From Gemmatimonadota bacterium (lineage in GTDB: Bacteria; Latescibacterota; UBA2968; UBA8231): a stretch of DNA of 64,000 nt. The DNA is taken from contig VXOR01000093.1 in NCBI GenBank assembly GCA_009840005.1, forward strand, positions 13,660 through 77,659, written 5' to 3'. The notes under the pieces are model-generated. The model was given only the letters and a program-made list of their open reading frames with translations. It did not search any database and was not told the DNA's origin. Position 1 is the first letter of the stretch, and each line of letters begins with the position of its first letter. The translations under genes were made by a program, and so were the position numbers. This document shows, piece after piece, positions 62,986-64,000 of the stretch.

Positions 62986-63429
62986 GTGACTTTGCGAATT
63001 TTGCTGGTAGCCGTGCTTTTTTTGGGCGGCGTAGTTGCCGATGAGGCTAACGCGCGCGGCAAGCGCGTTAGGCAGATTCCCAATGGTGCCATGATGGCCT
63101 GCAACACCTGCCATGTGAGCGGTGGTGGTTCGCCGCTCAACCCATTTGGCTTGGAGATCAACACCAACTTTCTCACCTCAGCCGGTGCATCTGGTGACGT
63201 GATTTGGGGACCAGAGTTGGCGGCGTTGGACTCCGACGGCGACGGAGCGTCCAATGGCGCGGAGTTGGGCGACCCCGAAGGTACTTGGGTGGCGGGCGAA
63301 GCCAATCCAGAAGGGGAAGCGTTTCACCCCGGCGATCCCGAGAGCACCCCGCCGCCCGCGCCGGAAGACACGGCCGTTGAGGAAACGACGTGGGGGCAGA
63401 TCAAGAAACTGATTGGTGCGCTCGACTAA
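62986..63429 (+). CDS. Small exported protein with one CXXCH motif
   Basis: This 147-residue protein starts at GTG with a GGAGAGGAG site. A signal peptide covers about residues 1-24. One heme-binding-type motif, Cys39-x-x-Cys42-His43 (MMACNTCHVSGGGSP), is followed by an Asp-rich, calcium-binding-like loop (LDSDGDGASNGAELGDP). A Pro-rich stretch and a short helix end the chain. It looks like a single-heme periplasmic c-type cytochrome, but the sixth ligand is not evident. It diverges from the Rieske gene, with a 147-bp gap, and might be an electron partner; that is inference only. Confidence 0.65.
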   Translation: MTLRILLVAVLFLGGVVADEANARGKRVRQIPNGAMMACNTCHVSGGGSPLNPFGLEINTNFLTSAGASGDVIWGPELAALDSDGDGASNGAELGDPEGTWVAGEANPEGEAFHPGDPESTPPPAPEDTAVEETTWGQIKKLIGALD

Positions 63430-63446
63430 GGCGGATCGAATGGCTC

Positions 63447-63475
63447 GTCGCGGTGGTTTTTAATGCCGCCGCGAC
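63447..63475. terminator. Hairpin between convergent genes
   Basis: A 10-bp stem with one G-T pair (63447-63456 with 63466-63475) and a T-rich loop lies 18 bp after the CXXCH gene and faces the convergent partial gene. No T-run follows on either strand, so it may serve both directions weakly. Confidence 0.45.
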
Positions 63476-63547
63476 AAGCGGGTTTGCTGGCGTGGCACTA
63501 GCTATTGCATCCTCTGCGTCGCTAGCACCGTCATTTAACAGGCCGAA

Positions 63548-64000
63548 CTAGCTGAAGTCGCCGAAACTCAGCGGCGGGTTGACTGTGATGGAGAAGAACA
63601 ACACGGCGACGGCTCCTATACTGTCTTCTGCCAAGCAGGCGACCTCGACGGCCCCATCGGTGGCGGCTGTGGGTGTACCCGAAATTGTCCGCGTAGCCGC
63701 GTCAAACGATAGGCCAGCAGGCAAGCCGAAGACGCGGTATGTTACCTCGCCTTCACCGCCCGTAGCGTCCGGCATAACCAGCGCGGTAATTGCCGTTTCA
63801 GCGGTGTATGCTTGGTCTTCGACCGCCCCGGCGAAACCGAAAGCCTGTTCGCTATCTTCCTCTTCGCCAGAAGTTTCCACCAGCGTCTGGGTCGGTGTGG
63901 TTGTGGATAGTTGTTCGTCCGTCGATGTGATTGTGGATGGTTGTTCGTCCGTCGGTGTGGTTGTGGATGGTTGTTCGTCCGTCGGTGTGGTTGTGGTTCC
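63548..64000 (-). CDS. Ig-like (He_PIG-type) surface protein, 3' part, with decapeptide repeats
   Basis: The frame is open to the window end, so the gene starts beyond base 64000; the GTG at 63880 is only an internal codon. At least 150 residues are visible. The first part consists of about 3.5 copies of a 10-residue repeat, TTTPTDEQPS (30-bp DNA period, about 63893-64000). An acidic stretch (ETSGEEEDSEQA) and a putative Ig domain follow (YRVFGLPAGLSFDAATRTIS, then GTPTAATDG). It ends FSITVNPPLSFGDFS. Such Thr/Pro/Asp repeats are typical linkers in exported adhesin-like proteins. Overall function unknown. Confidence 0.6.
   Translation of the reverse strand, partial: GTTTTPTDEQPSTTTPTDEQPSTITSTDEQLSTTTPTQTLVETSGEEEDSEQAFGFAGAVEDQAYTAETAITALVMPDATGGEGEVTYRVFGLPAGLSFDAATRTISGTPTAATDGAVEVACLAEDSIGAVAVLFFSITVNPPLSFGDFS
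63893..64000. repeat. 30-bp tandem repeat within the surface-protein gene
   Basis: The unit (GTGGTTGTGGATGGTTGTTC then GTCCGTCGGT on the plus strand) is present about 3.5 times up to the window end, with small changes in the leftmost copies. It encodes TTTPTDEQPS on the minus strand. The total copy number cannot be known because the array leaves the window. Confidence 0.85.

Noticed and set aside
63893..64000. Repeat array considered as CRISPR
   Set aside because: The 30-bp units are directly adjacent without spacers and stay in a protein reading frame.

Overview
The window reads as a dense, GC-rich chromosome segment from a Gram-negative (diderm) bacterium, most likely an uncultivated member of the FCB side of the tree (Latescibacterota-like). 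This placement is an inference from gene content: PorV-like outer-membrane proteins, a TonB receptor with a carboxypeptidase-like N-terminal domain, a secreted protein with a C-terminal sorting-type domain, a geranylgeranylglyceryl-phosphate synthase-like enzyme, and housekeeping genes in bacterial order. No rRNA is present to settle it.

Layout. 1-4361: the end of an outer-membrane barrel gene, a branched-chain aminotransferase and a family-5 solute-binding protein. 4374-11527: a tight operon of seven genes built around a MutL/GlmL-type ASKHA protein, with a barrel-sandwich protein, a DUF6754-like membrane protein and several uncharacterised membrane proteins; no mutase gene is present. This is the best candidate here for an undescribed system. 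11752-12445: a small secreted protein and a 152-bp inverted-repeat element. 12484-20991: an export/surface module (TonB receptor, 1084-residue sorting-domain protein, PorV-like protein, TPR lipoprotein). 21010-26931: two oligopeptide-type permeases, a convergent lysA-like gene, and a carbamoyltransferase with an SxtJ-like partner.

27010-39688 is mainly housekeeping: tadA, two tRNA-Ser, tRNA-Ala, a large-type SRP RNA, dnaX, recR, pgsA, pgpA (with an apparent CTG start), recA, recX, alaS, a GGGP synthase-like gene, HPr, enzyme I and metK. 39708-42729 holds a lipoprotein and a second PorV-like barrel. 42730-44005 is a scar: a lone DUF433 gene, a small minus-strand ORF and a clpB relic with a large internal deletion. 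44077-51482 carries an HtrA protease, a GH78-like protein, an esterase, a BNR-propeller protein, ferrochelatase and a P-loop kinase-like protein, with two copies of a dispersed intergenic repeat.

51577-59027 is a copper/silver-type efflux operon (Cys-rich small exported protein, CusC-, CusB- and CusA-like proteins). The adaptor has two heavy-metal-binding motifs. 59037-62838 (minus strand) is a Rieske protein with a long helical extension, followed without a gap by a methyltransferase and a PD-(D/E)XK endonuclease. The right end has a single CXXCH protein and the 3' part of a repeat-bearing, Ig-like surface protein running off the window.
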